Assembly: GCA_028023455.1 (NCBI GenBank) | Contig: JAQFVV010006334.1 | Coordinates: 3,025,792 to 3,089,791, forward strand | Source: Epiperipatus broadwayi | Taxonomy: Eukaryota > Onychophora > Udeonychophora > Euonychophora > Peripatidae | DNA: 64,000 bases | Direction: 5' to 3' | Part shown: piece after piece, positions 1-12,810 of the stretch | Position numbering within the stretch: the stretch's first letter is position 1 | Layout of the letters: the number at the start of each line of letters is the position of its first letter | Notes under the pieces: model-generated | What the model was told of the DNA's origin: nothing | Database searches by the model: none | Seen by the model: the letters and a program-made list of their open reading frames with translations, nothing else | Program-made: the position numbers and the translations under genes

Positions 1-846
1 TATTTTTTACTTAAAATGATTTAAATTTTTTTTTTTAGTTATTGCAGAATGTTTATGCACATTAGTAATCATTTGAAATACAAAATTTATTTCTGTTGAA
101 AGCTACAGATTCAATTGAAACAGAATTTTAAAAAATAAACATAGTTTGAAAAGGATATTAAAAAGAAGTTGTGTTATTGTATTAAACTGAGTAATAAAGA
201 GATAGAAAAGATATTCAAATAATCATATAATGTGATTCAAATAAATCTGTAATAACATTTTGGCTGATTTGATATTTAATTTTGTAGTTATTATTGCTAC
301 AATCCAGAGCTGTTGAAAATATGCCTGTAGTGGCCTGATTAGAAGTTTGATTTTTTTCCCAAATAAAATAATAATTTGAATCAAATGTTATGTGGTATTT
401 TTACATCTCTGGATATCCATATATTTTTCTCTTATAAGATGATCAAAGAAGCTGTGTTGCACTGTTTTGATCCAAAGCACATACATATTCTAAGTATTTA
501 TGACAAACAAACATATGAACACTTAGTTCTGTTCAATTATTGATAATCTATAACTAATAGTAGGATTTTCCAGTAATTCCATACATGTATTTATTATTTT
601 AAATGCAGCTCTTGATAAATATATTTTTTAATATGGTTCTTAGGTAACTTAAGATTGGATAGCCCTGTTGTAATCCATAATCCATATAATAGCTTGAAAA
701 ACATAATAAAACATTGATGATGTGACAGATCTAATACTAGTGGCCCAATTAACACTTCTTAGAACTGAGTTGTTTTAAATAATGATCATGAGATGGCAAT
801 ATAAATATTAGAGTACTAAACTCTCCAGTCATGCAGCCAAGTGCAA
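1..846. other. AT-rich non-coding sequence
   Basis: Nothing recognisable. The sequence is dominated by A/T runs and short stop-rich frames, with no conserved protein motif, long repeat or RNA gene seen on either strand. Confidence 0.6.
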
Positions 847-919
847 GCATTGGTGGTCGAGAAATCAGCGATAGCTGCTTTACAAGCAGTTGTCCCGGGT
901 TAGCTTCCCGGCCGATGCT
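847..919 (+). tRNA. tRNA-like cloverleaf, anticodon UAC, Gly-like arms (probable pseudogene or SINE head)
   Basis: Seventy-three nucleotides fold into a complete cloverleaf. The acceptor stem is GCATTGG (847-853) with CCGATGC (912-918). The D stem is GTCG/CGAT (856-859, 869-872). The anticodon stem is GCTGC/GCAGT (874-878, 886-890), with loop TTTACAA placing UAC at 881-883. The T stem is CCGGG/CCCGG (895-899, 907-911). The acceptor and T stems match what I recall of animal tRNA-Gly, but UAC would read valine codons. The T loop is TTAGCTT instead of TTCGATT, so the invariant C56 and the internal B-box promoter are damaged, and the D loop lacks the usual GG pair. I infer a tRNA-derived pseudogene or SINE relic whose stems survived better than its loops. 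Confidence 0.5.
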
Positions 920-2320
920 ATAACACATGAGAAAAAAAAAACTCATTAAAATTATTATTTACACACATTCAGATTAACTTAGAACCATTACTTTCTAGCT
1001 AAGATAATACTGGCAATACCTGAAAGAAAAAACTTGCTCCTGTTTGTGACCTGAAAAAATTTCACGATTCATCTAGCGAGACTCAAATCTCAGATCACAA
1101 GCATAGTAAGCTAGTGTGCTAACAGAAGCTAGAATAAATTGTAATAAAAAAGTTATAAGCAATGTTATGGTATTCATCGATAATCACCAAGTGTTATCAT
1201 TTGGTTGAAGTAATGCACTACACAGTTATCCCAACATGATTTTAGATAGAGAACCTACGTTTTTTGTTGACAAAATCGAATTACATATCAAAAAAATACT
1301 GATAATACTTAATACTATTTAATCTATATTGATACCATTATAACGATAAACTGGGGAGGATATTAACAAGTAAATCATTACGTTTTTAATTTAATTAATA
1401 AACTCTTCACAATGCATTATAAAAAATTTGATCAGGAAGAAAAAGTTAAAGTCCTTACAATAATTATTTTTATTTTCCTTTATAAAACATTAAACTTATA
1501 TGCATTTAATACATGGCAAGAAGGTTTAATGAATATTAATAAAAAATTTGATATCAAACAATTGCAGACTTTAATTCAATTTCTCCTTCCTTAAAGGACT
1601 TTCATTTTTAGTATAACCTGTTTGATATACTATTGTAACAATAGGACAAAGTTTAACGACACGGAGATATCTTTTATTTAAAAGTGAAACTAATTCAGAA
1701 AAAATATTTAATTTATTATTATACTGTACTTCCTGTCAGTCTTTGCCAGACAGCAGCTCCCTCTGCAAAATTATAATTGCAATAAAATAAATAAATCATG
1801 ACTAAATTGTTTTTAAAATTACTATCCAGTCGAGTATAAAGGTTATTCACTCACTAATCTTTTCTATAAAGATATACTTTGGTAATCTGTTAAAGGCTAA
1901 TAAAATATAATGATTTTCTATAAATACTCAGAAGCATAACTATATTTTTTAGCAAGCATTTTCTTACAATCACGATCTATTAATAAATAATAAAAACTTT
2001 TATTGGGTAAAAAAGTATTACATTTCATTTAACATTCGATACAGATTTTATTATCAATCAAATCCAAATTATCTATAATCTCCATTTATCATGCACTTTT
2101 AATTATAAAATATACAGAGGTATTAGATAAAATAATGGGAATATAATTTAATATATTATGCTAGCTTTGGGAAAAAAGTAGCACCGAAATAAAAAAAAAC
2201 ATATATATATTTAAATCAGATAAAATAAGAATATCCAGCTTTAAATAATCCAAGGGCCGCATTAAAAAAGATATTTCTCTTAGGACAGCATCCAAAATAA
2301 TAAATACAATATATATATAT
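920..2320. other. AT-rich non-coding sequence with a weak SINE-like trace
   Basis: Mostly A/T-rich sequence without genes. Around 1058-1130 the minus strand has a weak tRNA-like B-box region similar in style to other suspected SINE traces near 23050, 31990 and 51330. The trace is too eroded to call as an element. Confidence 0.45.
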
Positions 2321-4792
2321 TGTAACGGTCAAAAGTTTATACATCCATGTAACAGAATCAAGAGTCCAGGCAAAGAGACCAAAACTGACCAGTACGAGAT
2401 GGTGAGATCTCCAGACTGACCATGCTCCAACTCATTCACTCCAGGACTCAATACCCTACGGATGACACGCTTGAGCGTACATTCGCATAACCTTTCTTCA
2501 CGGCTGGCATAAGTCAGGGAGAAACATGATACTCAGTTTTATAGTGTATCTATTAAATGACTAAACATCTCGTAATCAGCATGGAGCAGTGAAAGAAAAA
2601 ATCATCTGAATGGATGGATGGGAATATGAGCCAATCAACTGCAGAGATTGAAACAATAAATGAACTCAGTGCAAATCAGATAAAGAAAAGAACACTTGAT
2701 TATTGGAGCTTCATCTGTGCACATGGACTAATAAGCGGGTGCAGATTGCTGCGCATATATTGTGAGAGTATGTGAAAGTATCAACATAAGTATATATGAT
2801 TAGTAGATACATTAGTTGTGTTAATAAAATTACAACTATTGTTTAAACTAATAAAATTCATTAACCAAGACGTTGACATAGAGATAACCTTAAGGTGAAG
2901 TCGCAGCCTAGCAACTAATACAAAGGAAATGAAAATAAATTCGATTATTGATTATTAATGTAATTAACAATTATAGAATGTAAAAATTGTGTAAACCGAA
3001 TGATATATGCAGTACATGCTACCTGAAGTTGATTCTACTATAAATACTGAATTCTAATTTATTAAGAAATTCTATCTTTTGCTGATCTACTAGCCACTAC
3101 ATACAATAATTTTACGTGTTCAAATGTAGAATACTTTTAAAAGATAGATTAATAATTTGAATGATTGCTTATTGATAAGTTTTATTAGAAAGCAAATTCT
3201 AATATCACTCAAATAAAAGAGTAAATAAATTAATCTTTACTAATATTATTCATATTTTCAAAACAAAATTATATATGTTTTACTAATTAGAAAAGCTTAT
3301 TTGGAATTCTGAAACAGATAAATTTCTTCAGAAAACATTTACAAATTTAAACCAAAATTAATTTAAGAAGATTGTACCTATAGAAAAATGCATCGTGAGT
3401 AAACACCACTTGTCATAGGATATAATGCTATTGTTTTAACTGAAGATAAATGTAATTACTTATTCCTACTGAAATGCCCAAAGTCTATAAATTTCATCTA
3501 CATAATTTAAATGAAACTCCAATTGGTAGCAAAATCATTTGTGGAAGATGTAAACATCATACAAAAAGAATTTTTAGGAACAACTGGATATCTGGATTGC
3601 CTCTGCAATGATTAATGATCAAGAAATTAAGAACTTTATTTTTGAGGAACATTACTTCACAAATATGGAAATGAATAGGACATTGATATAAACTTTTATA
3701 TTACATCATCTTCGTGAATTGTCATTTTAAAATATTTAACTTTATTTCCTTTGTTACTGAAATTCATTTGCCATTGGAATAATTCATTTATGAAAGACTA
3801 AATGAAGAGGAATAGAAGATCATGAAGTCAAACATTGTTGTTTTACATTTAATAAAATTTAGGTCTTCTATGAAAGTGACTTGACTGAGGTATGAAATGA
3901 GATATAAAAGTTAACTTAATATGAAGGTAAGAATTTATCATTCTTCATATTGGACTTATTCATGACATGATAGAACTTTGTTGTTACTAACTTAATTAAT
4001 ATGATATCTAAATGACTAATATCTTATGTGAAAGATTTTATATTTTTTTAATGAGACTATACATAGGAACAGTCATGAAGTTGGAATTCTCTCATATGGA
4101 TTGCATAATATAATATTATTCTTTATTTGTATATGAATTAAATCAAAATTGTTTATTATGTTATAAATTATTAGAATCTATTTGTGTTATGAGACACATA
4201 TCTACTATGGGAATATGAGAAGGTATTATTTATTTAATATTACGAAATAGGAGAGATTCAAGCAAAGCAATTATGATAATTTTTTTATTATATTAAATAA
4301 ATTTAAATTGTTATTCATTAATAAATATTGTTAATGTTTATTTTAAATTTAAAGACGTTTCTAATTTATGTCATTTATTTATTCATTTTATGAAACAAAA
4401 TAAAGTTAAATACATATACCCACGCACATATTATATTTATTTTATATCCTAATAACTTGGTTAACATAAATTTTAAAAATATATTGAGATTATATTGAAT
4501 ACTGTTATTGCTGTACAATTGATGGAAACCCCTGAAGAAGGTTAGTTGTAAAACCTATCCCGAGTTTGAATTCTGAGCATAACGGAACAATTAATAAAGG
4601 TCAAAATTGAATGATTTAGTCTAAATTGTGTCTATATTAAATGTTTGATATTAAATTATCTTATTTGAAAAGAATTCAATTTTGGATTAAAATTAAATCA
4701 TTTTATCCAAAGCATCCTATATGAAGACTCCAAATCTGATTATAATGAGATGCAACCACTTGTTTCTTCCTTAGGGAATCTATACCATTACA
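2321..4792. repeat. Dispersed repeat copy 1, 2.5 kb, TGTAACGG-type inverted ends
   Basis: This segment begins TGTAACGG and ends ACCATTACA, the imperfect inverse. The second copy at 33535-36080 ends with the exact inverse, CCGTTACA. Similarity between the copies runs from about 2784 to the right end, including the block around AAGTCGCAGCCTAGCAACTA and the terminal TTAGGGAATC. Flanks on both sides are AT repeats, so a target duplication cannot be judged. TG...CA ends and size suggest a long LTR or an LTR-type non-autonomous element. A DNA transposon with short inverted ends is the alternative. A conserved peptide lies at 3474-3611. Confidence 0.6.
3474..3611 (+). pseudogene. Conserved peptide relic inside the dispersed repeat
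   Basis: An open frame of 45 codons starts at ATG 3474 and ends at TGA 3609-3611. Its core reads NLNETPIG followed by KIICGRCKHH. In the second repeat copy the same peptide recurs twice, near 34320-34410 and 34740-34830, as DLNETPIGAKIICGRCQHD. There the reading frame is shifted by one base upstream and stops soon after. Most differences between copies keep the core peptide readable, which suggests it once belonged to the element's protein. The Cys-Gly-Arg-Cys-x-His arrangement could be part of a metal-binding knuckle. I do not recognise the family and assign no function. Confidence 0.35.
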
Positions 4793-6720
4793 ATATATAA
4801 TGTATATAGATGTAAATATAATTTGTAACATAGTTAGATCTTACTAAGAATATTTATGATTAAAATGCATTTAATCTAAACCTAATAGAGTTGTGTAATT
4901 ACTGGGGAATTATTATCATTAAATAAATCTGAAAAGGTTAAGTTCGCAGAAAAGGTCTCCAACAGTATAGAAGGCCGGTCATAGCAATATATCTATAGTG
5001 ATGTGAACACACTAGATATGTTTGTACGTGAATTAATATATAAACACAAAGGTGAGTAAATATGTTTTATACTGTAATTTTTAATGAAACACGAAAACAA
5101 ATGTACAATTGTATACTTACATTATATTTACAATGGCTACATTCTACCTGCTACCATTGATGAAGTTCAGCTCCTAATTCTAGGATGAACTATGGAAGAA
5201 GAAATTGCATGTGCTCTTACAGGTTTCCTACTGCTTCCAGCTATACTGTGACAGTTGGCCTTGTAAGTAGGTCTGGTGACACATCTGGTTCTACTTAAAA
5301 GCTTGCCTCATGTCAGCATTTGGTTCTAGAAGCTTCCAATCCTGAACATGGACTTGCTTCACTGTATCAACCATTTAACTTAACCACTATTGTCTGGTGA
5401 ACACCAATTCTGTCTTACAACTCTGTGACAATATTTCCCTGACTCTACCTTCAAAAAGCTTGACTATTTATTACTGGATTCACATCCCTAATAGAAACAT
5501 TTGGATTCAGCAAGCATCATCACCTATTATCCCATTCTTGTCATTAACTATGCATTATTTCTTTGTATATACATTGGTTGGAGGTGATGAATGCTCAATC
5601 CGATCTAGATAAGATGAGATCTGGGCTAATCCATTATAACACAAGGCGAGATATGACAACTAGATAATAAATATTATCATAAAAATATATTAATTAGTGA
5701 TAGAATTAAAATATCCAATAAGCATTCGACTGGTGAACTGCACAAGTTTTACTGCAAGCTAAATGCTGCCTGTGTTTTGGACAATTCTGAGGTAGAAGAC
5801 TCAGAAGTAGATAAGCAATATTGGTAATTATGAGTTTTCAAGTTAAACCAAGATGGCAGCCTATATTTCTGGTAAATGTACAGTTTCGGGGGACTATAAT
5901 CTACAAAGATGTGTTAGTTGTTAAATTAAAATAAAATTAATAAAACGATTGTTAAATTTAAAAAAAAATTTGCAATAAATTTCATTAAGAAGCTTTAATT
6001 CAATTTTTTTTTTTTACCTATAGTATAATGTGGGAGGCGATGAGACTCTTAACATTTCCATACTTTGGTTTAATCAGCATGTTTCTTTTGGTCAGCAGTT
6101 TTTTGGGTAAAGTGTCATGATAATAGAAATTTGGAATCTTTCTGTATTTATATATATTTTTCATGTTTCTGTTAATAAGTAAATCCAAAAAAGAAAATAT
6201 ACTGTAAATATTATAATTAATTTTTACACAATGATTTCTTTTTTTAAAATAACAGTAACAATCACTTTTTTAAATCCTGTTTTTATAGCTCACAACTAAA
6301 ATTATTATAATATATGCACTTAGAATAATAGTTTTTAAAAAATATGTACAATATTTTTATCACTAAAAATAGAAAAAAGTTAGCACACTAAAGTGATAAC
6401 TAAATTTTATGTGACAAAGATGACTGCTAGTTTAGTGGGGATTTTTTTTTTGCATTTTCATTTGCTGTACAAATATACATCTTCATTTAGCGATAATAAG
6501 TGCTGGCTGTGGTATTGGTTACTTGATATAAAGCTGTATGAAAATTTTCTTTGGAATTTCAGTTTATATATATGCATAATATATATAATGTAATAACAAT
6601 ATATATATTACAATTATTTTTAATTAATGGACATTTTATTTGTATATATATATGCATAATAAATTCTAAAATAATTCCATCTAATAAATATGTAAACAAA
6701 TACAACGTTAAAGGAAAAAC
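4793..6720. other. AT-rich sequence with one less AT-rich patch
   Basis: No gene seen. The stretch at about 5150-5640 is less AT-rich and contains a 71-codon open frame (5397-5612, plus strand) without recognisable motifs. It may be an eroded retroelement fragment, but no frame gives a convincing domain. The remainder is simple A/T-rich DNA. Confidence 0.4.
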
Positions 6721-6892
6721 CAACAGATACGCTTTAAACATGCTTATGTGACAGCCAATCAGATGCAATAATGACAGCACATGGATCTCTCAATTCTCAA
6801 ACATAAGTCAGAACTATAAGAAAAAGATGGGGACCCACCTTCTTCTATGCCTCAATTTCCCTCACATAAGCATGTTTAAAGGGTATCTGTTG
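6721..6892. mobile_element. MITE with 31-bp terminal inverted repeats
   Basis: The first 31 bases (6721-6751, starting CAACAGATACGCTTTAAAC) are the reverse complement of the last 31 (6862-6892, ending GGGTATCTGTTG) with a single mismatch. The 172-bp length and absence of coding fit a miniature inverted-repeat transposable element. No clear target-site duplication is visible, so the superfamily is undetermined. Confidence 0.75.
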
Positions 6893-9862
6893 AATGTTTT
6901 AGCTTTCACGTTATTATAATGTTATCTGTTTGCGCTTAATAAATTTGATATATTTAACTTTAAAGGAAGAGAAAGTTATTTAACATTCAAAAATATTACA
7001 CTTTGACATTTTTGTGCCATAATCTTTATTGGCATTAATTAAAGTAATATTAACTCATAGAAATGTCTAAACTATATTTTACAACTACAAACATTCTTAA
7101 TTGTTTCATCCTCATAAATATATTGATAATTCAGACTTATACATTAGAGTAGATTCAAAAAAATAAATTAAAGTAATGTACTGAAACCACTTATATTAAA
7201 ATTAGTTCTTATTTTACCATAATATAGTTATGCTAAAAACTTGTCATTTGTATGAAGTGTGAGAATTCAGACTGTCAGTCATTATGTGAAACAAGAGCTA
7301 ATCTCAAAGTAATTGTTCAAAAATTAATTCCAAATGTTTTTTAGTTTTACTAAAATCATGAAGGAATGATGAGTAATGCATGCATTTATTCTAATAGTGT
7401 AAGCATTGCATGTAAAGAAAAGAATCAACACATTCAAACTATGATTTGTAATTACCGTTAGACATAATAGCATGTAATTAAAACTAGTTTTGGATTTTAA
7501 TTATAGTTTGATCCACTAATGCTAGCCATGATTATGACATGAAAGGCCATATGGCATTTTAGAATTTTAAATAAATTTCAATCTAGTTTAAAGTTTTGTT
7601 TGTTTGTAGTTTATTTTTGAAAATTATGTCTGCCCATGTTCAAATCCAAAGCTGAGCTTTACCCCGAATTCAAGATTTCTTAGTCATTCCATTTTAATAT
7701 TGATCAGTAAATGGGAATCCAGCTATTTTTAGCTACAAGGCAAAAATTTCAGAATAAACTGAGATGCTCGTGAATATTGATAGGGTGGCTATTAAAAAGA
7801 CTCTTGATTGGCATATGACCCAAACTTCACCACTAATAAGCGAAGTGTCTCGCACTTATAGACAGCTACCTCATGTTTTTCTTTATATATAATGTCATAG
7901 TGTTAAAATTGCAACGTATTTTAATAGAGCTAAAATTTGATTATAATTATAGAATTTATATCCATGTATGTTTATAAGTATATAATTCATACACTTCCGC
8001 CTTTGTATTTATTGTTTTCATTAAGTAAACATTACTTTATATTATGAATGAGATAATATAAAACTGATTGTGAGTCACAAAGCTCGATAATAAATAAAAA
8101 CAAATGATAAGCTAATGATTCAAAATTATTATTCTGCACTAAAATAGACATTAAATTTTTAATAAGGAAGTTGCTCAAATATTTTTTTTTTAATCTTATT
8201 TGTTTGTAATGGCAGTAAATATTTTCTCTAATTGATGTAAATTAAATAATGAGTCCTATAGTTGTGAGAGAGGATTTTGCTAGCCTTTTGAAAGGGATAA
8301 CCACGGAAAACATTACAGATTGATGTACAAATGAGTGTTGTTTTTTTAATAACTGGAATTTCTTTACCCCCATCTATCTTCTTTTATTCTTTATCATTTG
8401 AAATTAAAAAACAAAAACAATTTTCTTTTCTCATTATCAATTTCTAAAGTTAAAATTAACTTGGGTAATGAAATAAATGTTTGTTGTTTTTTTTCTTTCT
8501 TTTTTTTTTTTAAAGTCAACGAGCAATATTGTGTAATTTTTTCTGGCTGGTTTATTTTCAAATATAAATAATTCTGCAGTAGAAGAAATGTTAAATGCTT
8601 TTTTTTTTTTATTTGCTTGTTATTAATCGTTAAGGCAAGGGGAAAAAACAATTTTTAATATCTATACTAAAAAGTCTAGTCATTATAAATTGCTTTCTAA
8701 ATCGTTAACTAAAATTACAATCAAATTTTTTTATTTAACTATTTTTTTTATCATTAGTTTTGTTGCAATGACTCTGCCTAAGCTTTTCAGTCCATTTTTC
8801 TAACCACCACACCTTGATAACTGCTTCTTTCCTTTAAATTTATAGACTTTTTTCCCCTCTTATCTTCCATTGAATTTTTCAAAGTATTCTTTGTAATTTC
8901 TCCAACATTTTTTTCAGATTTTATAAAAAAAATCACTGGTATAAACGTGTATATAAAGACCGAATTAAACACATTTACAATCTTCTAAAAAGAAAATGAA
9001 TTAATTGTGTATGTTAATATTAATTAGGTAATATTCCGATGAGAAGAAGGTTATTAGTCAAAAATATTGGTTTTGCTGCTAATTTTACAGCTGGTGTTTC
9101 ATTCAAGATTGCTAAAAGAGAGTAGCATTAGTTAGTGGTAAGAAAGATCAGTCCATAGCAGTGAGGCTAAGAAATAACATTTCGTAAATGAACAGAATTT
9201 CACAGTCAAATATATGTATATTAAATTTTTTGTTTGGATACCACTTGTAATAAATTTAGCCGGTTAAAAGTTTACTGATGGAAGATTATTTCTTGCAAAA
9301 AAAGATAAATGCTTGTTTGTTTCATTCCTGCTAAATAAAATTTTAAATGGCTATTTGTGTGTTATTACTAAATTTAAAATTTTCTACATATTCAACATTT
9401 AATGATAGATGATGGAAATAGTCCAACATTTTATCACATCTAATATACCATCATCACCAACCTTCAGGCAAATAATAAGGAAGATATTTGTGAAAAGATC
9501 AAGCAATTGTTTGAGGAGTTTTTTTGCTAAGCATTCTAATATAAGTATTATTCTGTGAAGAAGTTTATTACCAATAAAGCACAGTTCACTTGATCCAGGA
9601 AACTAACTGGATTGCATAGTGTTATAAGATACAGAGTCTGCTAGTGCAGATAAAATCACCATTTTTAATGGTATGCCATTTCACAAATAAATGAACTTGT
9701 AAAATCAATGATCTATAAATTTTCATTGGAATATGTAATTTTAGTATATGATTTTATTTTATGCATTTAAAAGTTAAATTCTAATTTACATATATTTTTC
9801 CATTTAAATTACTGAATTTCCCTGCTTAAATAGTTGTTTTTAATGATAATTTTGATCTAGCC
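6893..9862. other. AT-rich non-coding sequence
   Basis: No gene is supported. A 61-codon minus-strand frame at 8787-8972 has a hydrophilic C-terminal half (for example MEDKRGKKSINLKERSS). It could be a mobile-element relic, but it matches no family I know and lacks splice or start support. The region around 9030-9600 is slightly less AT-rich and again unassigned. Confidence 0.4.
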
Positions 9863-10599
9863 TAGAGGTCCTCAAAGCATGTTCTGCGGAATATTTAGTG
9901 TTCCGTGAATCTGCTTCATGTGATCCCAAAAAAAAATAAATTGTAGAAATAATAACAGATACTTCTGTGCTATTGTAGCCATAATTGAACTGCCCACATA
10001 CTTGTGCAATTCGTATATTATTTAGATATCAAGTAAATGTTTATTTTAAAATAACCTGCTTTATTAAAAAAAAAGGTATAAATGTTTTATTGCTCTTTCT
10101 ATATCTTATCCTTGTAAGTTCCGTTTTTTTTTTTGATATTAGTCAACATACAAAACAAAAAATGCAAGACTTGAAAACTTGGAGCAGGAAATGTGAGTGG
10201 CATTGTCATTCATTGTCCAAATGTTTCAGAAATTTGTGAGAAACATCAAGCACACATTTCACATTAAATTTATTCTTGAGTTTATTAAAAAAATTTCATT
10301 TGTTTTCAATGATTCTTTAAATAAAATGATAATAATATAATACAACTAATATGTTAATGTAACTATAATAAGAAATCTATTTTATTCCCTTATTATTCTC
10401 CTATACATGATATTTTAAAAATTTAAATTTCCTATAAAATTTCTATATTTTCTTTTGACAAGGTGATGTCATCGATGAGTCACCTTTGTAAAATATTAAT
10501 TAATTATTTTGTAATTTTTAATTTTGGTATGTTAGTGTTCTGCATGAAAAATATTAAATGAAATGTATTCTGCAATTCAACAAAGATTCAGAATCATTG
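9863..10599. mobile_element. Possible hAT-type non-autonomous transposon relic
   Basis: The left end reads TAGAGGTCCTCAAAGC. The right end, read in reverse, is CAATGATTCTGAATC. Both resemble the degenerate hAT terminal pattern CAGNGGTTCTCAA. Immediately outside are ATCTAGCC (9855-9862) and ATCTACGC (10600-10607), which match at 6 of 8 bases as an eroded 8-bp target duplication would. An 84-codon open frame inside (9985-10239) has no recognisable transposase motif. Confidence 0.4.
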
Positions 10600-10978
10600 A
10601 TCTACGCTATAAGCCTAATATGATTACCTGTAAATATATGTATTTCAATGTAAAGAATATTATAAAAGACTTGTATAATGAATGAACTTTTTGAGCTAAT
10701 CAATTCTTTGTACCAATTACTGTATATATGTTTTCCCCTCTATTATTGGTCTAAATCTTCAAATTGAAAATCAAGTAATTGTAAATATGTTTTAGTTCTT
10801 CATATCAGTTATTCCTAATCATCTACAAACATGTTAAAAGAAAAAATCAATTAAACAATTTCATTATTCCTTAAATCTTCATATTTCATTTTTATATTGT
10901 AGTTGGTACATTTTTTTAGTATTTTCTATTTAAAAAAACTATATTTTTATTGTACAAATAGTGCAAATATTTTAAATT

Positions 10979-11560
10979 GTGTGTGATTCCTCAGTGTGGA
11001 ATATATATGTGGAGTACATAGATCGTTATATGAAGATCAGTAAAATAAAAGATGGTAAACTTAAAAGTTTCAACATTTGTTTTTTTGCCGGTAACGATGT
11101 TTTACAAATTGCTAACAGTCAATTAATAGAAAATCTTGCTACATATTTTCTGCCAGTGGTAACAAAGAGGATAGCTCATTTGCATTTTCGAATGGGTAAA
11201 CAACTACTTTGAGCAAATTATCATGATTACAATCTGGCATTCCATTCATTGGCCAGACATTGTGAATTTATGATGGATTTAGAGGATATATTCCTTGATT
11301 AACTTTTATATAGGATAATGGACCAAAATCTTAGGAAAACTCTATTGAGTGAAGGACATATAACATACAGAATTGCTATTGCAAAATGTATAGCTCATGA
11401 GCTAACAACAGATGCGTCCTAATATTAAACAGTAACAGAGCTCAGATGGATAAATCACTAAAAAATTAACAAGTTATGAATTGAAGTGCTATAGCTGCAG
11501 AATTGTAAGGCACCCAAAAAGAGTGTGCAAATTAGCATCAAAGGATACTTAGCTTGCATT
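10979..11560 (+). pseudogene. gag relic with CCHC zinc knuckle
   Basis: A 77-codon open frame (10979-11212) opens the region. Broken frames continue to a zinc knuckle near 11487-11530 that reads CYSCRIVRHPKRVC, matching the CX2CX4HX4C spacing of retroelement nucleocapsids. Between them, the segment around 11330-11415 reads RKTLLSEG followed by AIAKCIAHELT, the hinge before the knuckle typical of gypsy-family gag. Gag would have packaged the element's RNA. Stops and frame changes make it non-functional. The same hinge (AIEKGIAYEL) occurs in the inverted relic at 15690-16337, so the two belong to related elements. Confidence 0.65.
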
Positions 11561-11699
11561 TGAAGAAAAAATGAAAAAGACAAGCCATACTCGAACTTTA
11601 AATGGGGGGTGAAGTTTGTAGAAAATTAGAGATAAAATTATTAAATGATTCAAACAATGGCCAAATTACTTTGGATGTAATCATTTGTAAAATTAAAAT

Positions 11700-12184
11700 C
11701 AATACAGAGATTGGCAGTGGTGCTGGATTATCGATTCAATTTCTGAGGGAGTGGAATTAATGTTAAATCCAAGCAGAGAGTGATATTGGATAAGACAAAT
11801 ATAGTGGCCACAGATGTAAATGGAAACAGAATACAAATATGTGGAAAAGTTTCTGTTCTAGTGAAAGTAAATCAAAAATCAAAATTTTTACCATTGTTTA
11901 TTGTAAAGAAAGACATTATTCTGCTGTTCGGTCAAAATTGGTTCCATCCATTAGGAATCTGTCTTAAAATTATTAAGATCAAACTAGAAACAGAAGTTAG
12001 AACAAAGTTTCATCAGCTGTTTAAACAAGAAACAACTGAATTAAAAATGAAACCAGTTGTCGTGGAATTAGCTAAAAGTGCACAACCCACAGAGAGTCAG
12101 CCATGGAAAGTTCCCTATGCTCTGAAGTCAAAGGTCGAAGAGACAACAGAAGATATAGTAAAAATGGCATGCTATCACTTGTAA
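11700..12184 (+). pseudogene. Retroviral-type aspartic protease relic and start of reverse transcriptase
   Basis: At about 11708-11757 the frame reads EIGSGAGLSIQF, aligning with the gypsy protease site D[T/S]GA. The catalytic Asp codon is Gly (GGC) here. After stops at about 11758-11766 a 134-codon frame (11780-12184) continues with a gypsy-like protease body ending LLFGQNW, where the family usually has LLGRxWL. It then runs into the linker and the PYALKSKVEE stretch that precedes the reverse transcriptase fingers. The protease would have processed the Gag-Pol polyprotein. The lost aspartate and the stops show it is dead. Confidence 0.65.
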
Positions 12185-12800
12185 AAGACTCGTCATGAGC
12201 TACCCCTGTAGTCATGAATATTAAACCAGATGGAACTATTTATTTCTGCAGAGATTATCTCGAGTAATTGTAAATAAATATGTAAATAAGGGTGCTTATC
12301 CCATGCCAAGGTTACATAAAGTATTAGCATCTTTATAGAAAGCCTCATTCTTTGCAAAGATAAATTTAAAGTCCGTGTTTTACCAGATACCAGTCACAGA
12401 AAAAACAGCAGAATTGTTGAAGTTACGTATCTATGTCAGTCTGTTAAATGCAGTAAAGTGTCTTATGAGATAACAATGGCCCCAAATATCTCTCAAGTGA
12501 AGATGGACATATTGTAAAAGATACGTAGAGTTATTCCCTAATTAGATAGTACACTTATTACTGTGCAGTCAAATTAAGAGTTGGAAAAATCAGTAATGGA
12601 AGTGGGATCAAAGCTAAATAAAGTGGAAGCTAGATTAAACACTGCCAAGTGCATTTGAGCAACTTCAGAAATAAAATTTTCGGGACATGTGATAAAAATG
12701 TAAAGTACTCCAACCCCGAGAAAGTGAGAGTTGTAAAAGAAGCTGCCACTCCTAAGAATGTAAAAGATTTATAAGCTTTTCTGGGACTTAAATTTCTATG
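12185..12800 (+). pseudogene. Ty3/gypsy reverse transcriptase relic
   Basis: Recognisable fragments across several frames are FCRDYL near 12243 (family: CRDYRxLN), AYPMPRL near 12295, and FAKINLKSVFYQIPV near 12352 (family: FSKLDLxSGYWQI). The catalytic YVDD region near 12545 is reduced to LDSTLIT. Numerous stops and indels separate the blocks. The enzyme would have copied element RNA into DNA. None of the active-site aspartates I can place is intact in frame. The order and spacing still match gypsy elements, directly upstream of the RNase H relic. Confidence 0.65.
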
Positions 12801-12810
12801 AAAGTATTGT

